The position numbers and the translations under genes were made by a program. Under the pieces are notes generated by a model. The model was not told where the DNA came from and ran no database searches. It saw nothing but the letters and a program-made list of their open reading frames with translations. Below, piece by piece: positions 18,501 through 27,328 of a stretch of 64,000 nt of DNA (its first letter is position 1; each line of letters opens with the position of its first letter). Source of the DNA: Streptoverticillium olivoreticuli subsp. olivoreticuli (lineage in GTDB: Bacteria; Actinomycetota; Actinomycetes; Streptomycetales; Streptomycetaceae); assembly GCF_003391135.1 (NCBI RefSeq), contig NZ_CP031455.1:682001-746000 (forward strand), written 5' to 3'.

Positions 18501-20069
18501 GGCCAGCCGGGTGCCCCCGTTGCCGATGTCGCCTCCGGCGCGCAGGTGGGCGTCCTCGGCTTCGAGCGCCGCGCGCAGCTCTTCCGTGGTGTCCGCCGCG
18601 ATCCGCAGGAGGGGTTCGGGTTCGGCGACCCGGAGCGCCGTGGCCGCGGATCTCCTCTTCCCGGATCCCTTCTTCCCGGCCGTGGGAAGGAACTCCTCCA
18701 GGACCACGTGGGCGTTGATGCCGCCGAAGCCGAACGCGTTCACCCCGGCCCGGCGCACCTCCGCCTCCCAGGGGCGGGCCACCGGGGTGGGGCGGAAGCG
18801 GGTGGCGAGCAGGGAGGGGTGGGGGTCCTCGCAGTGCAGGGTGGGCGGGAGCACCTGGTGGTGGAGGGCCAGGGCGGCCTTGACCAAGCCCGCCGCGCCC
18901 GCCGCCGGCATGGTGTGGCCGATCATCGACTTGACCGAGCCGATCACCGCGTCCGGTTCGCGCGAGGGGCCGAACACACGGAGCAGTGTGGTGATTTCGG
19001 CCGCGTCCCCGTTGGGGGTTCCCGTGCCGTGCGCTTCCAGCAGGCCGATCGACCCCGGGGCCGTGGGGTCCACCCCGGCGCCCTCCCAGGCCTGCCGGAC
19101 CGCCCGGGTCTGGCCGTCGGGGTCCGGGTTCACCAGGGCCGCGGCCCGCCCGTCGCCGGCCACCCCGGTACCGCGCACCACCGCGTACACCCGGTCGCCG
19201 TCGCGGACCGCGTCGGCGAGCCGTTTGAGGACGACCACCGCGGTGCCCTCGCCCATCAGCACGCCGTCGGCATCCCGGTGGAAGGGGCGGATGCGCTGTG
19301 TGCGGGAGAGTGCCCCCAGCCGGGCGAACACCGACCACAGGGTCACGTCGTGGCAGTGGTGGACGCCTCCGGCGAGCATCACGTCGCAGCGCCCCGCGGC
19401 CAGCTCGCCCACCGCCTGGCCGACCGCCAGCAGCGAGGAGGCGCAGGCCGCGTCGACCGTGTAGGCGGGGCCGCGCAGGTCCAGCCGGTTGGCGATGCGC
19501 GAGGCGGTGAAGTTGGGGACCAGGCCGATGACCGCGTCGGGGCTGTCCGGTCCCAGGGCCTCCTCGAAGGCGGTACGGACCTGGGCCAGCCGCTCCTCAC
19601 CGAGCTCGGGCAGCAGTTCCCCCAGGGTGCGGGTCAGCTGGCCGGCGGTGCGGACCCGTTGGTCGAGCCGGGCAAGCCCGGCCGTCAGATAGCCGCCGCG
19701 GCCCAGTACCACTCCGACCCGTGCGGGATCGGCCGCGGTGAGGCCGCCCGCGTCGGCGATCGCGGCGGCGGCCGTGCGCAGGGCGATCAGCTGGTCGGGC
19801 TCGGTGGCGGGGACGGAGTCCGGCATGATGCCGAAGGCGGCGGGGTCGAAGCCGGGGAGCCGGTCGTCGACGAATCCGCCGCGCCGGCAGTAGACGGCGC
19901 CGGAGCGGTACTCGTCCTGGTCCCAACGCCCCGGCGGCACCTCGGAGATGGCGTCCACGCCGGTGCGGAGGTTGTGCCAGTACCGGTCCAGGTCGTCCGC
20001 GCCGGGCAGGGTGACCGCCATGCCGATGACGGCCACGGGCTCCTGCGCGGACCTCATGTTCATCGTCAC
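15573..20069 (-). CDS. Iterative type I PKS / Pfa-like synthase 2: KS-AT-DH-PPTase
   Basis: About 1498 residues. KS at residues 5-440: active Cys in VDAACASSLLAVG (about 208) and both His motifs (EAHGTGTPNGD, IGHTMPAAG). AT at about 565-860: GHSVGEW nucleophile (about 635), but the N-terminal motif is FLFPGLE rather than FLFPGQG. Hot-dog dehydratase at about 990-1270: DHCFYRQRP His (about 1005) and LLDNAGQ Asp motif. Sfp-type phosphopantetheinyl transferase at about 1300-1490: GIDIEE and FWTAKEAAAK. No ACP, KR or ER: these sit in synthase 1, so the two must work as one complex. A C-terminal PPTase after DH recalls enediyne PKSs and PfaE-type activation. GTG 20069 overlaps the synthase 1 stop (GTGA); ATG 20063 is an alternative start. 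Confidence 0.88.
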   Translation of the reverse strand: MTMNMRSAQEPVAVIGMAVTLPGADDLDRYWHNLRTGVDAISEVPPGRWDQDEYRSGAVYCRRGGFVDDRLPGFDPAAFGIMPDSVPATEPDQLIALRTAAAAIADAGGLTAADPARVGVVLGRGGYLTAGLARLDQRVRTAGQLTRTLGELLPELGEERLAQVRTAFEEALGPDSPDAVIGLVPNFTASRIANRLDLRGPAYTVDAACASSLLAVGQAVGELAAGRCDVMLAGGVHHCHDVTLWSVFARLGALSRTQRIRPFHRDADGVLMGEGTAVVVLKRLADAVRDGDRVYAVVRGTGVAGDGRAAALVNPDPDGQTRAVRQAWEGAGVDPTAPGSIGLLEAHGTGTPNGDAAEITTLLRVFGPSREPDAVIGSVKSMIGHTMPAAGAAGLVKAALALHHQVLPPTLHCEDPHPSLLATRFRPTPVARPWEAEVRRAGVNAFGFGGINAHVVLEEFLPTAGKKGSGKRRSAATALRVAEPEPLLRIAADTTEELRAALEAEDAHLRAGGDIGNGGTRLAVAGPMAERLALARKVVARGRAWGGRREVWFAPRPLLGPAGGGRTAFLFPGLEAGFTPQGEDIARHFGLPRPTWQQARVGDVAEHGAGVVDAGRLLATALRRAGVAPDALAGHSVGEWTAMAVGGIFADKEVDAFLRDFDPLALKVPDLVFVAFGAPADQVEAALAGIGEVVLSHDNAPHQSVACGPAAQVEKVTERLRRDGVLGRALPFESGFHTPMLAPYLGPIREAMQRFTLHPPSVPVWSGTTCAPFPHQETEVRELAVRHLLEPVRFRGLVESLYAAGFRAFVQTGQGQLPALTSDILAGREHLAVTAAATGGDGLGQLRRAVAGLWAYGAEPDVAALAPGGGRAAGTVPLPPSAAPARPGVRLGLDAGPVHLEPATRDRLRTVLRGALTGEGTAAPGAGQLEDAARRFPAAAQLRALLTETADAAVALFAAHDAPRTATAVPEARASRPAALRTAADPARTTTVRIALDTMPYLTDHCFYRQRPDWPDIGDRWPVVPATTMIQRMTEVVAAPGPGVTVAVRDARFLAWLVAEPAVDVTMTVRNVVGCPDRHTVEFGRYARAETETAPRHPAPPARWPLPPDEEMPTVSARRMYEERWMFHGPLFQGVTTITALGARHVRGVLTAPPAPGALLDNAGQLLGYWLMATHPDRTVVLPVGIREIRFHGPEPAAGQRLDCHIRITSLTETLLAADIQLSHRGTVWCEINGWEDRRFDSPPATDAIRRRPEHSTLSQVRPGGWHLVFEYWPDPASRELMMRNLLGGAERDAYAARPPRGRQQWLLGRIAAKDAVRHHLWQHGAGPVFPAEIRVRNDDSGRPHPEGVHGRELPPLDLSLAHCAEAAVALVRPAGTAPAGIDIEEITERPEATRDAILAPEELPLFDRLGGDARTLIRFWTAKEAAAKAEGTGLQGRPRDFRVTTTDDDRLTVRTPSGRTHPVSLAEVANPEGLRPRRYIVAWTADTHRQHHEENPS

Positions 20070-23000
20070 CGCCCCGGAGCGGTGTAGACGACCTCGCACG
20101 TGTCGTCGTCACCCCAGGTCAGTTCGCGCAGCAGGGCGAGCGTCCCCTCCCCCGGGTCGATCAGGCCGATGCCGCGCCGGGCGTACTCCCGGGCGAGTTC
20201 CGGGCCGACCATCCCGCCGTGCACGCCGTCCGGGGCCCACGGCCCCCAGTGCACGGTGAGTGCCCGGGTGCCGGTGGAGCGGTGCCACTGTCTGCCCAGT
20301 GCGGCGAGGGCGCCGTTGGCGGCGGCGTAGTCCGCCTGGCCCCGGTTGCCGTGCACGGCCGCGACGGAGCCGAACAGCACGGTGAAGCGCGGTGGTTCGG
20401 GGAGCCGGCGCAAGGCGGTGAACAGGGCGCGGGCGCTCTCCGCCTTCGTGCCGTGGACCCGGGTGAAGGACGCCGGGTCCTTGTCGGCGATGAGCCGGTC
20501 CTCGATGATTCCGGCGGCGTGCACCAGACCGTCGATGCGTCCGTGGCGGGCGTGGGTCTCCTTGACCGCCTGCTCGACGGCCTGCGCGTCCCGCAGGTCG
20601 ACGGTACGGTATGCGCCCTCGCCGCCGGCCGCGCGGATCCCGGCGAGGGTCGCCCCGATCTCACGGCGGGCCAGGATGAGGCCCGCTTCCCGCTCGATCT
20701 CCGTGGGACGGAGCTCGCCGCGCGCGGCGAGCTCGGCCCGCAGTGCGGCGCGTTCGGTGATGCCCGCGGTGTCGGGCGGCTCGGGGGCGTCGGCCATGCC
20801 GGTGCGGCCGAGCAGTTCGATCCGGCAGCGGGAGGCCGCCGCGAGGGCGACGGCGACGCGCGCGGCGATGCCGCGGGCCCCGCCCGCGAAGAGCAGGACG
20901 GACTCGGGCCCGAGCCCGAGGGCCTCGGCGGCCCGGGCCCCGGTGGACTGGTCGTCGGTGAACAGCGGGCCCAGCGGGGCCTCCTGCGGCTCGGTGCCGA
21001 GCCGTCGGCCGTCTTCGGTGCGTTCGACGACGGGCGTCCGGTCCGGTGCGAGGAGTTCCCCGATGATCGCGCCCGCCGCCCCGTCGGCCTCCCCACCGGG
21101 CACGGACACCAGGCGGGCGACCGTGTCCGGGTACTCGCGGGCGACGGTGCGGAAGAAGCCGCCCAGCCCGTCGCCCCGGTCACCGTCCTCGGCCGGCCGG
21201 ACGTACAGCAGCCAGCGCAACCCGCGTCCGAGGAGGTCTTTCAGGAGGGGGAAGGCGTCCGGCAGCACCGGGCCGGCGGACTCCTCGGCGGGGCCGGCCA
21301 GCAGGATCACACCGTCGAGCGGCCCGGCGGAGGTGCCGGGGTTCCCGTCCGCACGGGTGGCCCGTGCCCCGTGCTCCTGGAGCCGGGCGAGGAGGGCCTG
21401 GGCGACATCGGCGCTCTTGCCGAGCACGAGGAAGTGCCTGTCCCGCAGGGCCGCGGTGCCGTGTGGTGCGGGCGCATCGTCCAGTGCCACGCTCTGCGGC
21501 ACGTACCGCCGGGGCGCGACTCCGACAGGCTCGGCGGGCATGGCCTCGTCCGGTTCCCGGTTCCCTTGCCGGGCGGGGTCCTCGTCGGCCGCCTGTCCGG
21601 CGGGACCGTCCGTGCGCGATGTCATCCATTCGGCGATCGATGCCGCGGTCCGTGCGCGGGTCAGGCTCTCCAGGTCCGTGTCCTGCGGGATCTGCCCGGT
21701 CGCGGTGCCTCCCAGCCGTTTCACCAGTTCGCCCGCGATCTCCGTCCGCTTGATCGAGTCGATGCTCAGGTCGGCCTCGAGGTCGAGCTGGGGATCGATC
21801 ATCTCCACGGGGTAGCCGGTCCGTTCGCTGATCACCGACACCACCGTGCGCAACAGATCCACCGGCTCGTCGGTGTCCGCGGGGCGAGCCGGTTCCGCCG
21901 TCACGGCCGTCTCCACTGCCTGAGCCGGAATGACGGCCGGGGCCGGCACCGGCGCGGGGGCCTGCGGTGGGACCGCTCCGCCGAAGTACGCCAGCAGGAC
22001 GTCCTTCTGTGCCGCGATCAGCTCACGGCTGCCGCGCAGGAAGTCCTGGAGCAGGATCTCGCGGTCCACACGCCCGGCCCCGTCGGCCCCGACACCACCT
22101 GGTGCCGAGGCTCCCGTCAGCGGCGCGATCCGCCGCGCCGGGCGCAGCCCGCCGGGGAGCAGCCCGCCGTCCGCGGTGCGGACCAGGTGCCCGTCCACGA
22201 TCCAGCCGGGGCGCTCCGGCGTCCGCCCGGGCTCGGCCACCACCGCGTCCCTGCCCGCGAACAGCGCTTCCGCGTCGACCGGGACGCCGCCGGAGACCGC
22301 GAGCCGGGCCAGCGCCTCCAGGTGGCCGCGCAGTCCCGCCTCGGGGTGGGGCTCGAAGGGGACGGCCAGGTGCGGCCGGTCGCCGAGGGTGGCGCGCACC
22401 AGACCGGTGAGCGCGGCGCCCGGGCCCGCCTCGACGAAGATCCGCGCGCCGTCCTGGTACATCGCCTCGACCTGCTCGGCGAACCGCACCGGTGCCACGA
22501 TCTGCCCGGCGAGGCGGGCCCGCAGTTCGACGGTGTCCGCCGGGTACCGGGTCGCCGTCAGACCGGACCACACCGGGAGGTCCGGTGCCCGCACGGGGCG
22601 GGAGGAGAGCGCCTCGGCGAAGGTCTCCGCCGCCTCGGCCATCATCGGGCTGTGGAAGGCGCACGCCACGTCGAGCGGCCGGACGCGGAAGCCGGCGTCC
22701 TCCAGTGCGGTCATTCCCCGCCGCACCGCCCGGCCCGGTCCCGAGACCGTCGTCTGGGACGGGGAGTTGTGGCCCGCGACCACCACCTGCCCGGCCAGCC
22801 CGGCCTCGGCCAGCGCGGCTTCCACCGCGGCCGCTCCCGCCGTGACGGCGGCCATGGCACCGGGCTCGTCCCCGGTGGTGCTCGCCATCGCCTCGGCGCG
22901 CAGCCTGCTCAGCTCCGGCAGCGCCTCGACGGGGAACGCTCCGGCCACGCACAGCGCCACGAGTTCCCCGTACGAGTGGCCGGCCGCCATGTCGGGACGG

Positions 23001-26000
23001 ATGCCCAGGTCCGACAGCACGTCATGGACGGCCAGGCAGGCGGCACCCAGGGCCGGCTGGGCGTTGCGGGTGTCGGCCAGATGGGCGCGCTGTGCGTCCC
23101 GCCCGGCCGGGTCGAACGCGGCGGGCGGGAACATCGCGGCGACGGGGGCGTGGCGCAGGTGCCCGTGCGTCTCGGGGAAGGCGGTGAACAGGTCCGCCAG
23201 CATGCCGGGCCGCTGGCTGCCCTGGCCCGGGAAGAGGAAGGCCAGCTTGCCGCCGGTGGGCTCGACCCCCGTGAAGACGCCCGGGGCCGCCCGGCCGGCC
23301 AGTGCGGCCCGCAGCAGTCCGGGCAGCTCGGCGAGGCCGGAGGCGACCACGGCCGCGGTGACCGGCCCGGCGGCCGGGTCCGAGGCCCGGCGTGCCGCCG
23401 TGCGTGCCAGGTCACGGAGCCGCCACGGCCGCCAGCGGGTGGTGTCCTGCGTGTCCGCGGCGGCTGTTCCGCCTGGCTCGTGGGTCGCGTTCGCCTCCGC
23501 CAGCCGCAGCAGATCCTCGATCGCCGTCCGGCCGCGGAAGAGGAACAGCTCGGCGGGCCAGGCGTCGGCGGCCTGGCGCGGTGGTGCCTCGCCGTCGCAG
23601 CCGCGCATCACCACATGGAAGTTGGTGCCGCCGAAGCCGAAGGCGCTCACGCCGCCGACGCGTTCGCCGGACGGCTCGGCCCAGGGCAAGGACCGCTGGT
23701 GGAAGACGAACGGGCTGCTCTCCGGCTGCCACGCCGGGTTGGGCCGCCGGACGTGCAGGGTCGGCGGACGCACCCCGGTGTACAGCGCCAGGGCCGTCTT
23801 GATCACACCGGCCAGACCGGCCGCGCACTTGGTGTGGCCGATCTGCGACTTGACCGAGCCGATGACACACCGGCCAGGCTCGGCGCCCGACTCCTGGAAC
23901 ACCTTGGTGAGCACGTCGAGTTCGGTGCGGTCGCCGACCACCGTACCGGTGCCGTGCGCCTCGACCAGGCCGACCCGGGCCGGTGAGATCCGGGCCTGGG
24001 CGTAGGCCCGCTCCAGTGCCGCGCGCTGGCCCTCCGGCCGGGGCGCGGTCAGGCCGCGGGAGCGCCCGTCGCTGGAGGCGCCGACGCCCTTGATGACGGC
24101 GTAGATCCGGTCCCCGTCGCGCTGCGCGTCGGCCAGTCGTTTGAGCACCACGCAGGCGACGCCCTCGCCCAGCGCGATGCCGTCCGCCCCGGCGTCGAAG
24201 GTCTTGCAGCGGCCGGTGGGCGACAGCGCGTGCACGGACGAGAAGAGCACGTAGTCGTTGATGCCGTTGTGCAGGTCGGCGCCGCCGCACAGGACGAGGT
24301 CCGCCGCGCCCGTCGCCAGTTCCTTGCAGGCCACGTCGACGGCGGCCAGGGAGGAGGCGCAGGCGGCGTCCACGGTGTAGTTGGCTCCGCCGAGGTCGAG
24401 CCGGTTGGCGATCCGGCCGGAGATGACGTTGGCGAGCATCCCGGGAAAGGAGTCCTCGGTGAGGGTGGGCAGCTGCTCCGCCAGATCCTCCGGGAGCCGC
24501 CCGCCCAGGTAGGCCGGCAGGACGGTGCGCAGCGTGGTCGCGTGGGACGTGTCGCTGCCGGCTTCGGCGCCGAAGACCACGCCGGTGCGTTCGCGTGGGA
24601 AGTCCCGGTGTGCGTAGCCCGCGTCGGCGAGGGCTCTGCGGGCCGCTTCCAGGGCGAGCAGTTGCACGGGTTCGATGGAGGCGAGCGAGGACGGCGGGAT
24701 GCCGTATCGCAGCGGGTCGAAGGGGATCGACGGCAGGAAGCCGCCCCACCGGGAGACCGAGACATCGTGTGCGGGCGCTTCTTCGCCGTAGTGGAGGGCC
24801 TGTTCCCAGCGGTCCTCGGGCACCTCGGTCACCGCGTCCGCGCCGCCGAGCACCTGGGCCCAGTAGGCGGGCAGGTCGGGGGCTCCGGGGAACATCGCGG
24901 ACATGCCGACGATCGCGACGCCGAGCGGCTGCGGTACGGGGGCCGGTGCCGCGGCGGACGGCTCGGCAGCGGCCAGTTCCGCGGCCCGCCGCTCGTAGAA
25001 GGCGGCCGCGCGGTCCGTGACGTCGCGGTGCAGTTCGGCGACGGTCGTGGTGGCGTCGCGCAGCACCGCGACCTCCCCGGCCATGAACATGCCCTCGTCG
25101 AACTGCCGCCGTTCGCCGACCTCGTGGAGTTCGCCTTCCACGCGCTCGACGCCCTTGCTGGCGATGCGCAGCCGCCCGAGGTTGAGCCGCTCCAGCCGTT
25201 CCCATGCCTGCCGCCTGGGAACACCCTGCTCGCGCAGCTCCTCCTGGTGCGTGCGGTAGGTGTCGGTGAACGGGCTCGGTACGCAGCGTGTGACGTGCCC
25301 CGGCGCGGTGTCCAGCAGGACGGTGCTCTGCGCGGTGAGCACCGTGCGCTGGAAGAGCGGCTGGACCGCGCCGCACTCCACCGCCTCGCGGGTGAAGAGG
25401 TACGCGGTGCCCATCAGGACGCCGACCGCACCACCGCGCCGGGTGAGCCCGGCGGACAGGGCCGCGACCATCGCCGCCGAGCGCTCGTCGTGCACCCCGC
25501 CCGCGAAGAGCACCTCGATCCCCGGCCGCCCGCCCCGTTCCGACCGGGCGTCCAGGAAGTCAGCCAGGACGGCCAGCTGGGCCTCCCAGAGCGGGAAGGA
25601 GTTGCTGGGCCCGACGTGGCCGCCGCACTCGGCGCCCTCGAAGACGAACCGCTGGGCCCCCGCGTCGAGGAACTGGCCGAGCAGCCCGGGCGTCGGGACC
25701 TGCAGGAAGGTGCGGATTCCCTGGGCCTCCAGCGCGGCTGCCTGTGCGGGGCGGCCACCGGCCAGGACCGCGTGAGTGGGCCGGAGTTCACGCACGGCCT
25801 CCAGCTGGGCGGCGCGTACCTCCTCCGGCGCGAAGCCCAGGATGCCGACGCCCCAGGGCCGCCCGTCGAGCACGGCCCTGGTCTCCTCCAGGAGGGACCT
25901 GGTCCGCTCCGGGCCGGCCAGGGCCAGCGCGATGAACGGGAGGCCGCCGCCCTCGGCGACGGCGGCGGCGAACCGCGCCTGGTCGCTGACCCTCGTCATC

Positions 26001-26878
26001 GGCCCCTGCGCGACGGGGAGCGCGGTGCCGAACGAGCGGCTCAGTGCCGACCCTGGAAGCAAGGCCTCCGCCGCGCCGGGGGCCCGCAGCGCCCGGTCGA
26101 TGCTCTCGCGCACCGACCGTACGGCGGCGCCCACCGTGCGGTGGTCCGCGGCGAAGCGGCGGGCGAGGAAGGCGTCCTGTCCGAGCGGGACGGGGCGGTC
26201 GCGCAGTTCGGCGGGGACACCGGGGCGGTCGCGGTCCAGCAGGCGCCGCCCGTCGGCCAGGACCGTCCCGGTGCCGTCCGCCGCGCGCAGCAGGCGGGCG
26301 AGCGCGGGCGGGGTGGCGGCTTCCTCCAGCAGCGCGAGCTGTACGTCGAGTACGACACCGGCGGCGCCCGCGAGCACGGCCGCCGCGGCGGTGTTCGGCC
26401 CGATACCGCCGCACGCCCAGACGGGGACGGCCGTCTCCGGGTCGGAGAGCAGTTGTTGGAGCAGCACGAAAGTGGACAGTTCACCGGCCGGGCCACCGCA
26501 CTCGCCGCCGCGCGCGACGAGGCCGGCCGCTCCCGCCCGTACCGCGGCGCGTGCCTCGGCCCGTGAGCGGACCTCGGCCAGCACGGTGACGCCGCGACCC
26601 TCGCCCCCTGGCCACGTGACGCCCGGGGCCAGCAGGACGGTGTGCGGCCCCGTGCCGTCCGGGCCGTACAGCTCCTCCGGGCGGAGCGCACAGTCCTCCG
26701 GGACGCGCACGCCGAAGGCGCCGCCGGTCCAGCGGCGGGTGAGGGCTAGGGCCTCGCGGACGCGGCGGCCTCCGCTGCCGAGGTCGAGGACACCGGTCCC
26801 ACCGGCTCCGCAGACGGCCGCGACGAGCCGCGCGTCGGCCTCTCCGAACGGACTGACACCGATCACGGTCTGCACCAC
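20066..26878 (-). CDS. Iterative type I PKS / Pfa-like synthase 1: tandem NMO/ER-like-KS-AT-ACP-KR
   Basis: 2270 residues. Residues 1-620 hold two TIM-barrel segments of the nitronate monooxygenase/PfaD type. The second (about 270-560) has the clear FMN-site signature FEGAECGGHVGP (about 416) and FAGGVHDERSAAM; the first (1-250) is shorter and more divergent (RGGECGG, WACGGIGPN). PfaD-type proteins are the enoylreductases of PUFA synthases. Then KS (about 650-1085; Cys in VDAACASSLAAVD, about 840), AT (about 1210-1500; FLFPGQGSQRPG, GHSYGE), one ACP (LSIDSIKRTEI, about 1709, the PUFA-synthase style motif) and KR (about 1990-2260; GGARGIAARVA, with catalytic Tyr in GQADYAAANGA). GTG 26878 has GGGGAG 8 nt upstream. 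First gene of the operon. Confidence 0.88.
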   Translation of the reverse strand: MVQTVIGVSPFGEADARLVAAVCGAGGTGVLDLGSGGRRVREALALTRRWTGGAFGVRVPEDCALRPEELYGPDGTGPHTVLLAPGVTWPGGEGRGVTVLAEVRSRAEARAAVRAGAAGLVARGGECGGPAGELSTFVLLQQLLSDPETAVPVWACGGIGPNTAAAAVLAGAAGVVLDVQLALLEEAATPPALARLLRAADGTGTVLADGRRLLDRDRPGVPAELRDRPVPLGQDAFLARRFAADHRTVGAAVRSVRESIDRALRAPGAAEALLPGSALSRSFGTALPVAQGPMTRVSDQARFAAAVAEGGGLPFIALALAGPERTRSLLEETRAVLDGRPWGVGILGFAPEEVRAAQLEAVRELRPTHAVLAGGRPAQAAALEAQGIRTFLQVPTPGLLGQFLDAGAQRFVFEGAECGGHVGPSNSFPLWEAQLAVLADFLDARSERGGRPGIEVLFAGGVHDERSAAMVAALSAGLTRRGGAVGVLMGTAYLFTREAVECGAVQPLFQRTVLTAQSTVLLDTAPGHVTRCVPSPFTDTYRTHQEELREQGVPRRQAWERLERLNLGRLRIASKGVERVEGELHEVGERRQFDEGMFMAGEVAVLRDATTTVAELHRDVTDRAAAFYERRAAELAAAEPSAAAPAPVPQPLGVAIVGMSAMFPGAPDLPAYWAQVLGGADAVTEVPEDRWEQALHYGEEAPAHDVSVSRWGGFLPSIPFDPLRYGIPPSSLASIEPVQLLALEAARRALADAGYAHRDFPRERTGVVFGAEAGSDTSHATTLRTVLPAYLGGRLPEDLAEQLPTLTEDSFPGMLANVISGRIANRLDLGGANYTVDAACASSLAAVDVACKELATGAADLVLCGGADLHNGINDYVLFSSVHALSPTGRCKTFDAGADGIALGEGVACVVLKRLADAQRDGDRIYAVIKGVGASSDGRSRGLTAPRPEGQRAALERAYAQARISPARVGLVEAHGTGTVVGDRTELDVLTKVFQESGAEPGRCVIGSVKSQIGHTKCAAGLAGVIKTALALYTGVRPPTLHVRRPNPAWQPESSPFVFHQRSLPWAEPSGERVGGVSAFGFGGTNFHVVMRGCDGEAPPRQAADAWPAELFLFRGRTAIEDLLRLAEANATHEPGGTAAADTQDTTRWRPWRLRDLARTAARRASDPAAGPVTAAVVASGLAELPGLLRAALAGRAAPGVFTGVEPTGGKLAFLFPGQGSQRPGMLADLFTAFPETHGHLRHAPVAAMFPPAAFDPAGRDAQRAHLADTRNAQPALGAACLAVHDVLSDLGIRPDMAAGHSYGELVALCVAGAFPVEALPELSRLRAEAMASTTGDEPGAMAAVTAGAAAVEAALAEAGLAGQVVVAGHNSPSQTTVSGPGRAVRRGMTALEDAGFRVRPLDVACAFHSPMMAEAAETFAEALSSRPVRAPDLPVWSGLTATRYPADTVELRARLAGQIVAPVRFAEQVEAMYQDGARIFVEAGPGAALTGLVRATLGDRPHLAVPFEPHPEAGLRGHLEALARLAVSGGVPVDAEALFAGRDAVVAEPGRTPERPGWIVDGHLVRTADGGLLPGGLRPARRIAPLTGASAPGGVGADGAGRVDREILLQDFLRGSRELIAAQKDVLLAYFGGAVPPQAPAPVPAPAVIPAQAVETAVTAEPARPADTDEPVDLLRTVVSVISERTGYPVEMIDPQLDLEADLSIDSIKRTEIAGELVKRLGGTATGQIPQDTDLESLTRARTAASIAEWMTSRTDGPAGQAADEDPARQGNREPDEAMPAEPVGVAPRRYVPQSVALDDAPAPHGTAALRDRHFLVLGKSADVAQALLARLQEHGARATRADGNPGTSAGPLDGVILLAGPAEESAGPVLPDAFPLLKDLLGRGLRWLLYVRPAEDGDRGDGLGGFFRTVAREYPDTVARLVSVPGGEADGAAGAIIGELLAPDRTPVVERTEDGRRLGTEPQEAPLGPLFTDDQSTGARAAEALGLGPESVLLFAGGARGIAARVAVALAAASRCRIELLGRTGMADAPEPPDTAGITERAALRAELAARGELRPTEIEREAGLILARREIGATLAGIRAAGGEGAYRTVDLRDAQAVEQAVKETHARHGRIDGLVHAAGIIEDRLIADKDPASFTRVHGTKAESARALFTALRRLPEPPRFTVLFGSVAAVHGNRGQADYAAANGALAALGRQWHRSTGTRALTVHWGPWAPDGVHGGMVGPELAREYARRGIGLIDPGEGTLALLRELTWGDDDTCEVVYTAPGR

Positions 26879-27076
26879 GAGGGCGGCTCCCCACCAGGGA
26901 CTCGTAATCTGGACGATGCCGGATGAGCCGCATGCAAGGGCGATCGCTCCCGCCTCCGCAGTCGCTTCTTCCCCACAGAACGACGTTCCGGATCACCGTT
27001 TCACGCCACAACCGGAGGAGCAAGTCCGGGTTCACGGCGCGTAGTTGCACGTACGGGGACTTGCCAGAGCCCGCGC

Positions 27077-27105
27077 ATCATATTCCGCTTGACAGCAAGC
27101 CTCAA
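27077..27105 (-). promoter_or_regulatory. Putative sigma70-type promoter of the lipid polyketide operon
   Basis: Read on the minus strand, TTGAGG (27100-27105) and TATGAT (27077-27082) are separated by exactly 17 nt. It would start a leader of roughly 190 nt before synthase 1. The rest of the 450-bp gap 26879-27328 holds no convincing gene. Prediction only. Confidence 0.45.
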
Positions 27106-27328
27106 GACCTCACCCACGAACCATCCGTTCGCCCATTCCTGCGAACGTTCGCTCGAATCTCCACGCCTGCTTGTACACGAGGCCGGGACGATGCCGGCAT
27201 CTTCGTGGCTTCTGCCAGTACGACGGTCTGCCGGGATGTGGAGAGACTGCCCATCAGAGGCCGCGGCGCGCCCCGGGGGGTGAGGGCCGAGGCCAAGGAC
27301 ATGACGAAGCACAGGAGAGGACAGCACG

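Noticed and set aside
16398..20087. A 1229-codon open frame antisense to synthase 2, and similar long plus-strand frames over the synthase 1 and rph genes
   Set aside because: They are GC-bias shadows: Gly/Arg/Val-rich, no known domain, no RBS, and the opposite strand encodes clear enzymes with conserved motifs.
15573..26878. Enediyne PKS
   Set aside because: The DH-PPTase tail is similar, but there are two KS, a PfaD-type reductase, and no enediyne companion genes in the window.
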